Shown: positions 34,252 through 42,466 of the stretch, one piece after another
How the letters are laid out: every line of letters starts with the position of its first letter
How positions within the stretch are numbered: the first letter of the stretch is position 1
Source of the DNA: F23-D06 sp045132055
GTDB lineage: Bacteria; Bacteroidota; Bacteroidia; Bacteroidales; WCHB1-69
DNA: 64,000 nt
Direction: 5' to 3'
NCBI GenBank assembly: GCA_045132055.1
Contig: JBGURP010000055.1
Location: 62,001-126,000, forward strand
Notes under the pieces: generated by a model
Told to the model about the DNA's origin: nothing
The model's input: the letters and a program-made list of their open reading frames with translations, nothing else
The model's database searches: none
Position numbers and translations under genes: made by a program

Positions 34252-34294
34252 AATAAAAAGAGTAAGAAAAAATCGGAGCAAAGCAAAAAAAGTG

Positions 34295-34302
34295 TATTTT
34301 TG
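34295..34302 (+). promoter_or_regulatory. -7 promoter box of tRNA-Leu
   Basis: TATTTTTG, 12 nt before the mature tRNA 5' end. Confidence 0.6.
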
Positions 34303-34314
34303 CCGCCGATTTGA

Positions 34315-34398
34315 GCCGAAGTGGCGGAATAGGTAGACGCGTTGGTCTCAAAAACCAATGAGGTAACACTCGTGCCGGTTCGATCCCGGCCTTCGGTA
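34315..34398 (+). tRNA. tRNA-Leu (anticodon CAA)
   Basis: An 84-nt class II tRNA. Acceptor GCCGAAG/CTTCGGT, anticodon stem TTGGT/ACCAA with loop CTCAAAA (anticodon CAA, reads UUG), a long variable arm (GAGGTAACACTC) and T-arm GCCGG-TTCGATC-CCGGC. CCA is not encoded. Confidence 0.95.
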
Positions 34399-34403
34399 CA
34401 AGA

Positions 34404-34430
34404 AAAGACATTCGCAAGAATGTCTTTTTT
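34404..34430 (+). terminator. Terminator of tRNA-Leu
   Basis: Stem AAAGACATT/AATGTCTTT with a 6-nt loop followed by T residues. Confidence 0.85.
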
Positions 34431-34537
34431 GTTATCTGTTCTCACCTTTTTTACGCCTGTTCTGGAAACACCTTTAACTTTTTGTTTTTCAAAAATTTTC
34501 CCTGTTTTGAAGGGGTGATATTGACAAATATATTTTG

Positions 34538-34545
34538 TATCTTTG
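34538..34545 (+). promoter_or_regulatory. -7 promoter box of the serC-serA operon
   Basis: TATCTTTG, 56 nt before the serC ATG. Confidence 0.6.
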
Positions 34546-34601
34546 CCACGGTTTTCAAAAAGAGAATATATAAACAATAACATAAACACAATCAATAAGT
34601 T

Positions 34602-35720
34602 ATGAAAGAAGTACATAATTTTAATGCCGGACCTTGCGTCCTCCCGAAAGAAGCTATTGAATCCACCATCAACGCTATCCGCAATTTTGACAACACCGGT
34701 ATCGGTCTGATGGAAATTTCCCACCGTACTCCGGGTTGGGAGCGTATCATGGCTGAGACCCGCCAACTGTGGCGCGACTTGCTCAACATCCCCGACAATT
34801 ATGAGGTTCTTTTCCTCGGCGGTGGTGCCAGCACACAGTTCTTCACCGTGCCCGCTAACCTTTTGAAAACGAAAGCTGCTTACCTGCAGACTGGCGTTTG
34901 GGCAAAGAAATCTGCCAAAGAAGCCAAGAACTTCGGTAAGGTGGAAATCGTCGCCTCTTCTGAAGACAAAACCTATAACTATATTCCGAAAGGCTGGACT
35001 GTTCCCGCTGATGCTGACTATTTCCACATCACAACCAACAACACCATCTACGGTACGGAAATCCGCAAGGACTTCACCGCAGAAGAGTGCAACAATGTGA
35101 TGCTCGTGGCTGATATGTCTTCCGACATCATGAGCCGCCCGGTGGATGTGACCAAATACGGTCTTATTTACGGTGGTGCTCAGAAGAACGTGGGTCCTGC
35201 CGGCGTTACCTTCGTCATCGTTCGCAAGGACATCCTGGGCAACATTGGTGACCGTGCTTATATGAACCCGCTGCCTACGATGGTTGACTACCGCACGCAC
35301 GCTGCAGAGGAAGCCAAGAACATTTCCATGTTCAACACGCCTCCAGTACTGCCTATTTTCGTGATGCACGAAACCCTCACTTGGCTGAAGAACACCATCG
35401 GCGGTGTGTCTGAGATGAACAAGATCAATATGAAGAAATCCAACTTGCTGTACGAAGAAATCGACCGCAATAGCATGTTCGTTGGTACTGTGGCTGACAA
35501 GGCTGACCGTTCCATCATGAACCACTGCTGGGTGATGGCTCCGGGTTACGAAGACAAACAGGATGCTTTCATGGCCTTCGCCAAAGAGCGTGGTATGGTG
35601 GGTATCAAAGGTCACCGCTCCGTGGGCGGCTTCCGCGCTTCCCTCTACAACGCTTGCACCGTGGAAGATGTAGAAGCACTCGTTTCTTGTATGCAAGATT
35701 TCGAAAAAGCTAACAAATAA
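34602..35720 (+). CDS. serC: Phosphoserine aminotransferase
   Basis: PLP enzyme converting 3-phosphohydroxypyruvate and glutamate to phosphoserine (serine pathway; also used for pyridoxal phosphate synthesis). The 372-residue product has NFNAGPCVLP at the N-terminus, GGGASTQFF (about 74-82), TTNNTIYGTE (about 144) and the PLP lysine in YGGAQKNVGPAG (Lys195). The C-terminal GIKGHRSVGGFRASLYNA completes the family pattern. First gene of a two-gene operon with serA (11 bp gap), so consecutive pathway steps are co-expressed. Confidence 0.95.
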   Translation: MKEVHNFNAGPCVLPKEAIESTINAIRNFDNTGIGLMEISHRTPGWERIMAETRQLWRDLLNIPDNYEVLFLGGGASTQFFTVPANLLKTKAAYLQTGVWAKKSAKEAKNFGKVEIVASSEDKTYNYIPKGWTVPADADYFHITTNNTIYGTEIRKDFTAEECNNVMLVADMSSDIMSRPVDVTKYGLIYGGAQKNVGPAGVTFVIVRKDILGNIGDRAYMNPLPTMVDYRTHAAEEAKNISMFNTPPVLPIFVMHETLTWLKNTIGGVSEMNKINMKKSNLLYEEIDRNSMFVGTVADKADRSIMNHCWVMAPGYEDKQDAFMAFAKERGMVGIKGHRSVGGFRASLYNACTVEDVEALVSCMQDFEKANK

Positions 35721-35731
35721 AAACGAAAGAG

Positions 35732-36649
35732 ATGAAAGTTTTAGTTGCAACCCAAAAACCTTTTGCAAAGGCAGCCGTTGATGGCATTCGCGCTATCGTG
35801 GAAAAGGCTGGATATGAATTGGCATTGTTGGAAAAATATGAGACCGCAGAAGAACTCTACGCTGCCGTGGCAGATGTGGATGCTTTGATTGTCCGTTCCG
35901 ACAAAGTGACGGCCCAAGTGGTGGATGCTGCCAAAAACCTGAAAATCGTGGTCCGCGCAGGCGCTGGCTTCGACAATTTGGACTTGGCTGCTTGCACCGC
36001 CAACAACATTGTGGCAATGAACACCCCTGGCCAGAACTCCAACGCCGTGGCTGAACTCGCCCTCGGTATGATGATCTACATGGCCCGCAACACCTTCAAA
36101 CCCGGTACCGGTTCTGAGCTGAAAGGCAAGAGAGTTGGTATTCAGGCTTACGGCAACGTAGGTCGCCTCGTGGCTGAGAAGGCTCGCGCCATGGGTATGG
36201 AAGTCTGGGCTTTCGATCCGTTCATCCCGAAGGAGAAGATGGAAGCCGAAGGCGTGATCGTTCCTGACTCTTTGGAAGATCTCTACAAGAACTGCCACTA
36301 CATTTCCCTGCACATCCCGGCCAACGATCAGACCAAGAAGTCCATCAACAAGGCTTTGGTTGGCTTGATGCCGAAAGGTGGCTGTGTGATCAACACTGCC
36401 CGCAAGGAGGTTATCAACGAGGAAGAACTGATCGCTTTGATGGCAGAGCGCGAAGACCTCAAATACTGCACTGACATTGCTCCCGATGCAATGGAAGAAT
36501 TCAGCAAGTTTGAGAAGCGCTTCTTCGCCACCCCGAAAAAACAGGGTGCCGAAACCGCCGAAGCTAACATCAATGCTGGTTTGGCCGCCGCCAATCAGAT
36601 TGTCAACTTCTTCGTCAGCGGCGACAAGAAATTCCAGGTTAACAAATAA
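35732..36649 (+). CDS. serA: D-3-phosphoglycerate dehydrogenase, short form
   Basis: First step of serine synthesis. The 305-residue product lacks the C-terminal ACT regulatory domain of E. coli SerA, so feedback by serine through ACT is not expected. It has the D-2-hydroxyacid dehydrogenase fold: VRAGAGFDNLDL (74-85), the NAD motif VGIQAYGNVGR (about 135-145) and catalytic Arg224 in NTARKEVIN. The usual catalytic histidine (TPHxG) is replaced: the sequence reads TPKKQGAETAEAN, with Lys269. A short Lys-type dehydrogenase group with this substitution is known (Entamoeba and Bacteroidota-like enzymes). Operon partner of serC; terminator at 36681. Confidence 0.93.
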   Translation: MKVLVATQKPFAKAAVDGIRAIVEKAGYELALLEKYETAEELYAAVADVDALIVRSDKVTAQVVDAAKNLKIVVRAGAGFDNLDLAACTANNIVAMNTPGQNSNAVAELALGMMIYMARNTFKPGTGSELKGKRVGIQAYGNVGRLVAEKARAMGMEVWAFDPFIPKEKMEAEGVIVPDSLEDLYKNCHYISLHIPANDQTKKSINKALVGLMPKGGCVINTARKEVINEEELIALMAEREDLKYCTDIAPDAMEEFSKFEKRFFATPKKQGAETAEANINAGLAAANQIVNFFVSGDKKFQVNK

Positions 36650-36680
36650 TCGTATAACCACGGGATTTATCACTAACAGA

Positions 36681-36718
36681 ATAGGGTCGTTGTGCGCAAC
36701 GGCCCTATCTTATTTTAA
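36681..36718 (+). terminator. Terminator of the serC-serA operon
   Basis: Stem ATAGGGTCGTTG/CAACGGCCCTAT (one G-T mismatch), loop TGCG, then an AT-rich tail CTTATTTT. Confidence 0.8.
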
Positions 36719-36736
36719 ACTCAACTTTTGATTATT

Positions 36737-37399
36737 ATGACCTTTTCCGATTTTTTTGACATCCTTTGTTCTCTTCCAAAGACGGTGCGCTTCAATTTGC
36801 ATTACTTTCCGCTAAAAACGGCGTTGAAATTGCCAGTTTTTGTGTCGCGCCGCACTTATTTGCGCGAATTGGGTGGCAAGGTGATTCTTCCTGCAGACAT
36901 TTACCCTGCCATGGTGAAAATCGGATTCGGAGATGTGGGACATTACGATCGTAAGCGTTCCCGTAGTATTTGGCAAGTAAGCGGAGCTGTAGAATTTGTC
37001 GGGAAGGCCAGTATCGGACACGGTTCAAAAATCTCTGTGCGCGGAAAACTGACGCTTGGAGAGGAGTTCAATATGACGGCAGAAAGCACTATTGTTTGCG
37101 CAAATGAGATCACTTTTGGCAAAGACTGTCTTTTAAGTTGGGATATCCTTGTGATGGACACGGATGAACATCCGTTGTTTGACAATGAGGGCAAACGCAT
37201 AAACGAGGACAAACCTATTGTGGTGGGCAATCATGTGTGGATTGGCTGTAAATGCGCGTTGTTGAAGGGGGCAACAGTGCCCAATAACACAGTAATTGCT
37301 GCTGGTACAATGTTGAGAACGAGATTAACTGGTGAAAACCAAGTTGTCGGAGGAACCCCGCCTACCGTTCTTAAAAACGAGGTTCGCTGGGAACACTGA
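36737..37399 (+). CDS. Hexapeptide-repeat acyltransferase
   Basis: A 220-residue left-handed beta-helix transferase. After about 80 variable residues it shows isoleucine/valine-led hexads (VEFVGKASIGHGSKISVRGK, LTLGEEFNMTAESTIVCA). The family signature MDTDEHPLFD and the C-terminal coils IVVGNHVWIGCKCALLKGATV and NNTVIAAGTMLRTRL are also present. Such enzymes O-acetylate sugars in LPS or capsule synthesis; the acceptor is not known. The glycosyltransferase gene downstream fits a surface-polysaccharide role. ATG 36737 is preferred to an in-frame TTG at 36728. No -7 box was recognised. Confidence 0.85.
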   Translation: MTFSDFFDILCSLPKTVRFNLHYFPLKTALKLPVFVSRRTYLRELGGKVILPADIYPAMVKIGFGDVGHYDRKRSRSIWQVSGAVEFVGKASIGHGSKISVRGKLTLGEEFNMTAESTIVCANEITFGKDCLLSWDILVMDTDEHPLFDNEGKRINEDKPIVVGNHVWIGCKCALLKGATVPNNTVIAAGTMLRTRLTGENQVVGGTPPTVLKNEVRWEH

Positions 37400-37519
37400 T
37401 ATATTTCCGCGAATTACACGGATCTGCACGGAAAAATATCCTTGTGATACGTGCGATCCGCGGAACAAATCATGAAAGCCTTTGAAAACAAATATCTTGC
37501 TACAATAGGAAATATTTTG

Positions 37520-37527
37520 TACTTTTG
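37520..37527 (+). promoter_or_regulatory. -7 promoter box of tRNA-Arg(CCG) and possibly the glycosyltransferase
   Basis: TACTTTTG, 11 nt before the tRNA. No terminator hairpin was seen between the tRNA and the following gene. Confidence 0.55.
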
Positions 37528-37538
37528 CAATCCTTTTG

Positions 37539-37612
37539 GGCCCCGTAGTTCAGCTGAATAGAACGTCAGATTCCGGTTCTGAAAGTCGTGGGTTTGAATC
37601 CCGCCGGGGTCA
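37539..37612 (+). tRNA. tRNA-Arg (anticodon CCG)
   Basis: A 74-nt cloverleaf. Acceptor GGCCCCG/CGGGGTC, anticodon stem TCAGA/TCTGA with loop TTCCGGT (anticodon CCG, reads CGG), T-arm GTGGG-TTTGAAT-CCCGC. CCA is not encoded. The protein gene downstream starts 29 nt later. Confidence 0.95.
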
Positions 37613-37641
37613 CTTTTTTATCGATAGACCAGTCAAAACGC

Positions 37642-38772
37642 ATGAAAATAGCTGTTAATACAAGATTGCTGCTGAAAGACAAGCTGGAGGGGATAGGCTG
37701 GTTTACTTACGAGAGTTTAAAACGTATCGTTCTGCAACATCCGGAACATACGTTTTATTTTATATTTGACCGCAAACATGATCCGCAGTTTATTTTTGCG
37801 GAGAATGTGATACCTGTGGAGATATTTCCCCCCGCGCGCCATCCGTACCTTTGGTACATCTATTTCGAGTTTTCCATCCCCCGCGTGCTGCGCAAGATCA
37901 AGCCCGACCTGTTCCTGTCCACCGACGGATGGCTCTCTCTGCGCACCAACGTGCCGCAAGTGGATGTCATTCACGACCTTAACTTCGAGCACAGGAAAGA
38001 TTTTCTGAAATCCAAATATCAGAACTACTATACCCGTTTCTTCCCGAAATATGCCCGTAAGGCAGCGCGCATTGCCACTGTTTCCGAATTTTCCAAGCAA
38101 GACCTACAACGTTTCTATGGGATTCCTGAAGATAAGATTGATGTGGTCTATAATGGCAGCAATGAGGTTTATCGTCCGTTGCCAAAGGAGCAGCAAAAGA
38201 CTGTAAAACAACAATATGCAGAAGGCCATTCCTATTTTCTGTTTGTCAGTGCCATCCACAAGAGAAAGAATTTGGCCAACATTCTGCGGGCTTTTGAGCA
38301 GTATAAGAAACAGACGGGCGCTGATACCCGATTTGTGGTCGTGGGTGCGCGCGCGGGCAAGCAGGATGAGCTGGATGAGGTGCTCCGGAGCATGACCTTT
38401 GCCCAGGATGTCCGCTTTGTGGGCCGTCTCTCCGCGCCAGAGCTGGCGCAAGTGATGGCCTCGTCGCTCGCGCTGGTCTATGCCACGCTCTTCGAGGGCT
38501 TCGGCATCCCCATTGTGGAGGCTTTCAACGCGGAGACAGCCGTTATTACCTCCAACGTAACTTCTATGCCAGAGGTGGCTGGCAACGCTGCCCTGTTGGT
38601 AAATCCTTATTCGGTGGATGAAATTGCCGGTGCCATGGTCCAAATTGCCACCAATGAAACCCTGCGGCAGGATTTGATTGCCAAAGGACGCGAACAACGC
38701 ACCAAATTCAGCTGGGACCAGACCGCTGAACACCTGTGGGATTGCGTGATGAAATCAATTGATTTATCGTAG
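37642..38772 (+). CDS. Glycosyltransferase, GT-B fold (GT4-like)
   Basis: A 376-residue cytosolic or membrane-associated sugar transferase. The N-terminal domain has NTRLLLKDKLEGIGWFTYE and DVIHDLNFEHRKDFL. The C-terminal domain has the nucleotide-sugar site: YFLFVSAIHKRKNLANILRAF, the GT4 motif FEGFGIPIVEAFNAETAVITSN with the conserved ExxxxxxxE spacing, and SMPEVAGNAALLVNP. Donor and acceptor are unknown; surface polysaccharide assembly is likely. The frame is open into the tRNA, but ATG 37642 (MKIAVNTR) is the natural start. A GAGACGC hairpin overlaps the stop codon. Confidence 0.88.
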   Translation: MKIAVNTRLLLKDKLEGIGWFTYESLKRIVLQHPEHTFYFIFDRKHDPQFIFAENVIPVEIFPPARHPYLWYIYFEFSIPRVLRKIKPDLFLSTDGWLSLRTNVPQVDVIHDLNFEHRKDFLKSKYQNYYTRFFPKYARKAARIATVSEFSKQDLQRFYGIPEDKIDVVYNGSNEVYRPLPKEQQKTVKQQYAEGHSYFLFVSAIHKRKNLANILRAFEQYKKQTGADTRFVVVGARAGKQDELDEVLRSMTFAQDVRFVGRLSAPELAQVMASSLALVYATLFEGFGIPIVEAFNAETAVITSNVTSMPEVAGNAALLVNPYSVDEIAGAMVQIATNETLRQDLIAKGREQRTKFSWDQTAEHLWDCVMKSIDLS

Positions 38773-38795
38773 AGACGCGCCATGGCACGTCTCTA
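38770..38795. terminator. Palindromic hairpin overlapping a stop codon (GAGACGC family)
   Basis: TAGAGACGCGCCA/TGGCACGTCTCTA, 26 bp with one mismatch. Its first three bases are the glycosyltransferase TAG stop. Confidence 0.7.
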
Positions 38796-38815
38796 CAACC
38801 AATAAAAATAACGAT

Positions 38816-39505
38816 ATGAATATCGAAAAATATCATCAAATCAAAAATACCATTCCAGGTAATGTGCAATTGATTGCCGTTTCCAAATTCAAACCGGCAA
38901 CGGACATCCAGATGCTGTACGATGAGGGACATCGTGCATTTGGTGAGAACAAAGCGCAGGAGATGAAGGCCAAACATGAGGTGCTACCCAAGGATATCCA
39001 GTGGCATTTCATCGGGCACCTGCAGACCAACAAGGTCAAATACATCGCCCCGTTTGTCACATTGATTCACAGCATCGATAGCGAAGTGTTGCTTCAAGAG
39101 ATTGACAAACAGGCTGTTAAAAACGACCGAGTGATACCCTGTTTGCTCCAGTTCCACATTGCCAAAGAGGATACCAAGTTCGGGTTTACGTTGGGCGAAT
39201 GCGAAACGATGTTGCAAGGCGAGGTTTTCCAAAACCTGCATCATGTGAAGATTTGCGGCGTGATGGGCATGGCCACCTTCACGGAGAACATGGATCAGGT
39301 GCGTCGCGAGTTCCAGAATCTTCATAATATCTTTAACACTTTGAAAGAGAAATACTTCCAAAACAATCCAGACTTTAAGGAAATCTCCATGGGCATGACC
39401 GATGACTATCCGATTGCGATAGAGGAGGGGAGCACGATGATTCGCGTGGGCAGCGCCATCTTCGGCCCTCGCGATTATTCGCAAATGCTCTCCCCGGAGA
39501 TATAG
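38816..39505 (+). CDS. PLP homeostasis protein (YggS/PROSC family)
   Basis: A 229-residue alanine-racemase-fold protein that binds pyridoxal phosphate and buffers it in the cytosol. The PLP lysine is in LIAVSKFKPA (about 24). FGENKAQEMKAKHE, WHFIGHLQTNKVKYI, HSIDSEVLLQEID and the phosphate-binding ISMGMTDDYPIAIEEGSTMIRVGSAIFG complete the family pattern. ATG 38816 is used because the longer frame would start within the preceding stop-codon hairpin. The YggS assignment is by family; no neighbouring PLP gene supports it. Confidence 0.92.
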   Translation: MNIEKYHQIKNTIPGNVQLIAVSKFKPATDIQMLYDEGHRAFGENKAQEMKAKHEVLPKDIQWHFIGHLQTNKVKYIAPFVTLIHSIDSEVLLQEIDKQAVKNDRVIPCLLQFHIAKEDTKFGFTLGECETMLQGEVFQNLHHVKICGVMGMATFTENMDQVRREFQNLHNIFNTLKEKYFQNNPDFKEISMGMTDDYPIAIEEGSTMIRVGSAIFGPRDYSQMLSPEI

Positions 39506-39506
39506 G

Positions 39507-39680
39507 GAATTGAGAATTGAAAATAATCCCCTTCTGTTTTAGATTTGACGAATGAGCGAGTGCAGAGGAAAAACTTATTTTTTCTCTGCCGAACGAAGAG
39601 GAAAAGCAGGCTTGCCTGCAACAGGTGGCCGAAGGCCAGGGTAGTAATATGGAAATTGAGAAATCAAAATTGAGAATTTA
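39507..39680. repeat. Heptanucleotide arrays flanking a REP-like element, upstream of polA
   Basis: Two short 7-bp-period arrays with the same unit type flank 39525-39650: GAATTGA, GAATTGA, AAATAAT (39507-39527), and AAATTGA, GAAATCA, AAATTGA, GAATTTA (39653-39680), the last ending 2 bp before the polA ATG. The central part (39525-39650) begins ATCCCCTTCT and ends GGTGGCCGAAGGCCAGGGTAGTAATAT, and has a relative at 52211. Confidence 0.8.
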
Positions 39681-39682
39681 TA

Positions 39683-42385
39683 ATGGTAATTGCAAAACCA
39701 AAATTATTCCTAATAGACGCGATGGGCTTGATTTTCAGAGCCTATTATGCGATGATAAAGAGCCCGCGCTTTACCTCTAAGGGGCTGAACACGTCGGCCA
39801 TTTTGGGATTCACGAACATGTTCTATGAGATCATCAAGAACGAGAAGCCCACACACATTGCCGTCGCATTTGACACGGGAGCACCTACATTCCGCCATGC
39901 GGATTTTGAGGAATACAAAGCCAACCGTGAGGCCACGCCCGATGACATCATCAATTCGGTGCCTTATATCCAGCGCATTTTGGACGCTTTTCGCGTAACA
40001 ATGGTGGCTATGGACGGTTACGAGGCTGACGATATTGTGGGTACCTTGGCAAAACATGCTGAAATAGAGGGGTTTGATGTGTATATGATGACCTCGGACA
40101 AGGATTATGGTCAGCTGGTTTCTCCGAATATCAAGATGTACCGGCCGGGCAAGTTCGGGCAGCCGGCGGAGATATTGGGGCCCGAGGAAATCTGTGAGAA
40201 GTACAAGATACAAAATCCTGAGCAGCTGATAGATATGCTGGGGTTGTGGGGCGATTCGTCCGACAACATTCCGGGCGTGCCTTCTATCGGACAGGTGCGT
40301 GCGCAGAAGCTGTTGGCCAACTACGGCTCCATCGAGAATATGTACGCCTGCAATCTGGACAAGGACAACGAGAAAACGCGCAATTTGCTGTTGGAGTACA
40401 AAGAGCAAGCATTGATGTCGAAGCAGTTGGCCACCATCATGATTGATGTGCCCATTGAGTGCGATTTTGAGGAGATGGCCTATAAGGGTCCCGATCCCGA
40501 CAAGCTGCGCGCCATCTTCAACGAGCTGGAATTCAAGGCATTGTCGCAGCGCATCTTCACGGACTTGTCGCTGAAACAGCAGCAGTCTGCGCCAGAGATG
40601 GACTTGTTCCATCAGGGCATGGAGCCGACCGCCGAAGCACAAACCGACCTCTTCCAAGAGGAAAATATTCTTCTTCCCAACATTGTCCAAATAGAATCCC
40701 TCGACCAACTACTGTCCCCTGACTCCTGTCCCCTGACTACTGACCCCTGTTACTTTGACTGGATCTTGCAAGATGAGAAAATAGCCGGTTTCGCCTTTGC
40801 ATTAGATGATAAAACCTGTTATTATCATTTTGTCGAGAGCGAACACCGTCATTATCAGCAGCTTATACAATGGATTTTCACAGGTGAGCACACGGTGGTA
40901 ACTTACGAAAGCAAGCCGACCTACAAGTATTTGAAGGCCTTCAAGGTGGAACCGACGGCCAAGATTTTCGACTTGCAAATTGCACATTATCTCATCCAGC
41001 CGGAAAACCAGCATGGATTGGATAGAATCTGTCTCGCTTATCTCAACTATACTTTGAAATCCTCTACAACAGCACTGCAAGATTCAGCCATTGAGCGCGT
41101 GAGTGCGTATGTGAAGTTGTATCCTATTTTGCAGAAAGAATTGATTGATAATCAGTTGCAAAAACTGTTTGACACGGTGGAGATGCCGTTAGTGCCAGTG
41201 TTGGCCGACATGGAACGTGCGGGTGTGCACGTGGATGTGCCCACCTTGCAGAAGAATTCGGAGACAATGAAAGCGGAATTGCAGGAGTTGGAAAACCAGA
41301 TTTACGACTATGCCGGCGTGCAGTTCAACATAGGTTCGCCTAAGCAGCTAGGAGAAGTTCTTTTCGAGCGGCTGCGGATTATTGAGAATGCCAAATTGAC
41401 CAAAAGCAAACAATACCAGACGGGCGAGGAGGTGTTGCTGAAACTGGCGCACAAGCATCCCATTGTGCCGCTGATTCTGGAATGGCGCAAACTTTCCAAA
41501 TTGAAATCCACCTACATCGATGCGTTGCCGCAGTTAATCAATCCGAAGACAGGACGAATTCATACCACTTTCACGCAAACCATCACCTCTACAGGCCGGT
41601 TGAGTTCCGTGAACCCCAACTTGCAGAATATTCCGGTACGTACGGAGCGAGGCCGCGACATCCGCAAGGCGTTTGTGGCCTCCGATGATGAGCATGTAAT
41701 GCTGGCTGCTGACTACTCGCAGATAGAGTTGCGCATCGTGGCGCACGTGTGTGGCGACGAGCGCATGATTGAGACTTTCCGCAAGAATGAGGACATCCAC
41801 GCGTCTATGGCCGCACACATCTTCGGCGTTCCGCAGGATGAGGTTACCAAGGATATGCGACGCTCGGCCAAGACGGTGAACTTCGGCATCTTGTACGGCA
41901 TTTCCGCGTTCGGGCTCGCTGACCGCTTGCAGATCCCGCAAGGCGAAGCGCGTCAGCTTATAGAGGATTATTTCAAAAGTTTCCCGAAAATATCGGATTA
42001 TTTGAGTGATACGCTGGAGTTTGCCCGTAAAAACTTGTATGTGGAGACTTTGTTAGGTCGCCGCCGCTATATCCGAGACATCAACGCACAAAATGGCGTG
42101 TTGCGCAAGGCTGCCGAACGAAACGCCATCAACGCGCCCATACAGGGTACCGCCGCCGACCTCATCAAGATTGCGATGATCAACATACACCGCGAAATAC
42201 GGGAACTGAACCTCCGGAGCAAGATGATTTTGCAAGTGCATGATGAGTTGGTGTTTGATGCACGGAAAGACGAACTTGAAGTGCTAAAACCGCTGGTAGT
42301 GAAGCACATGAGTGGCGCTATGCAGTTGTCGGTGCCGTTGGATGTAGATATCAATGAAGGCACCAGTTGGTTTGAGGCGCACTGA
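39683..42385 (+). CDS. polA: DNA polymerase I with repeat insert and degenerate proofreading domain
   Basis: The 900-residue enzyme fills gaps and removes primers. The 5'-nuclease domain (1-300) has LFLIDAMGLIFRAYYA, YEADDIVGTLA (113-123) and TSDKDYGQLV (137-146). The polymerase domain (about 500-900) has motif A DYSQIELR (677-684), O-helix RRSAKTVNFGILYG (726-739) and motif C HDEL (853-856). The 3'-5' exonuclease region (about 350-500) has lost the DxE motif (CYFDWIL, 356-362) and the other metal-binding aspartates are not evident, so proofreading is probably absent. Residues about 343-357 are encoded by a 7-bp repeat (40712-40753). Confidence 0.95.
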   Translation: MVIAKPKLFLIDAMGLIFRAYYAMIKSPRFTSKGLNTSAILGFTNMFYEIIKNEKPTHIAVAFDTGAPTFRHADFEEYKANREATPDDIINSVPYIQRILDAFRVTMVAMDGYEADDIVGTLAKHAEIEGFDVYMMTSDKDYGQLVSPNIKMYRPGKFGQPAEILGPEEICEKYKIQNPEQLIDMLGLWGDSSDNIPGVPSIGQVRAQKLLANYGSIENMYACNLDKDNEKTRNLLLEYKEQALMSKQLATIMIDVPIECDFEEMAYKGPDPDKLRAIFNELEFKALSQRIFTDLSLKQQQSAPEMDLFHQGMEPTAEAQTDLFQEENILLPNIVQIESLDQLLSPDSCPLTTDPCYFDWILQDEKIAGFAFALDDKTCYYHFVESEHRHYQQLIQWIFTGEHTVVTYESKPTYKYLKAFKVEPTAKIFDLQIAHYLIQPENQHGLDRICLAYLNYTLKSSTTALQDSAIERVSAYVKLYPILQKELIDNQLQKLFDTVEMPLVPVLADMERAGVHVDVPTLQKNSETMKAELQELENQIYDYAGVQFNIGSPKQLGEVLFERLRIIENAKLTKSKQYQTGEEVLLKLAHKHPIVPLILEWRKLSKLKSTYIDALPQLINPKTGRIHTTFTQTITSTGRLSSVNPNLQNIPVRTERGRDIRKAFVASDDEHVMLAADYSQIELRIVAHVCGDERMIETFRKNEDIHASMAAHIFGVPQDEVTKDMRRSAKTVNFGILYGISAFGLADRLQIPQGEARQLIEDYFKSFPKISDYLSDTLEFARKNLYVETLLGRRRYIRDINAQNGVLRKAAERNAINAPIQGTAADLIKIAMINIHREIRELNLRSKMILQVHDELVFDARKDELEVLKPLVVKHMSGAMQLSVPLDVDINEGTSWFEAH
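40712..40753 (+). repeat. Heptanucleotide tandem repeat inside polA
   Basis: Six consecutive 7-bp units beginning CTG: CTGTCCC, CTGACTC, CTGTCCC, CTGACTA, CTGACCC, CTGTTAC. It is in frame, in the linker between the 5'-nuclease and the exonuclease-like domain. Confidence 0.9.
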
Positions 42386-42416
42386 TAATAAATGGAGATT
42401 GCTCACAAATTTTTTA

Positions 42417-42424
42417 TACTTTTG
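42417..42424 (+). promoter_or_regulatory. -7 promoter box of folD
   Basis: TACTTTTG, 42 nt before the ATG. Confidence 0.6.
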
Positions 42425-42466
42425 CGGCCGTTTAACGCAAGGATTGTTAACCATTAGCTCGCATTT

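Noticed and set aside
32923..34281. A 452-codon open frame antisense to lysS
   Set aside because: It is opposite to a complete LysRS; no promoter or family signal.
33819..35768. A 649-codon open frame on the minus strand across lysS, tRNA-Leu and serC
   Set aside because: It lies antisense to three clear genes with intact family motifs and has low-complexity His/Val/Arg-rich content typical of a shadow frame.
37400..37519. Possible short dispersed repeat (CGCGAATTACACGGATCTGCA and related)
   Set aside because: It resembles low-level internal repetition but no clear unit or second copy could be aligned in this window.
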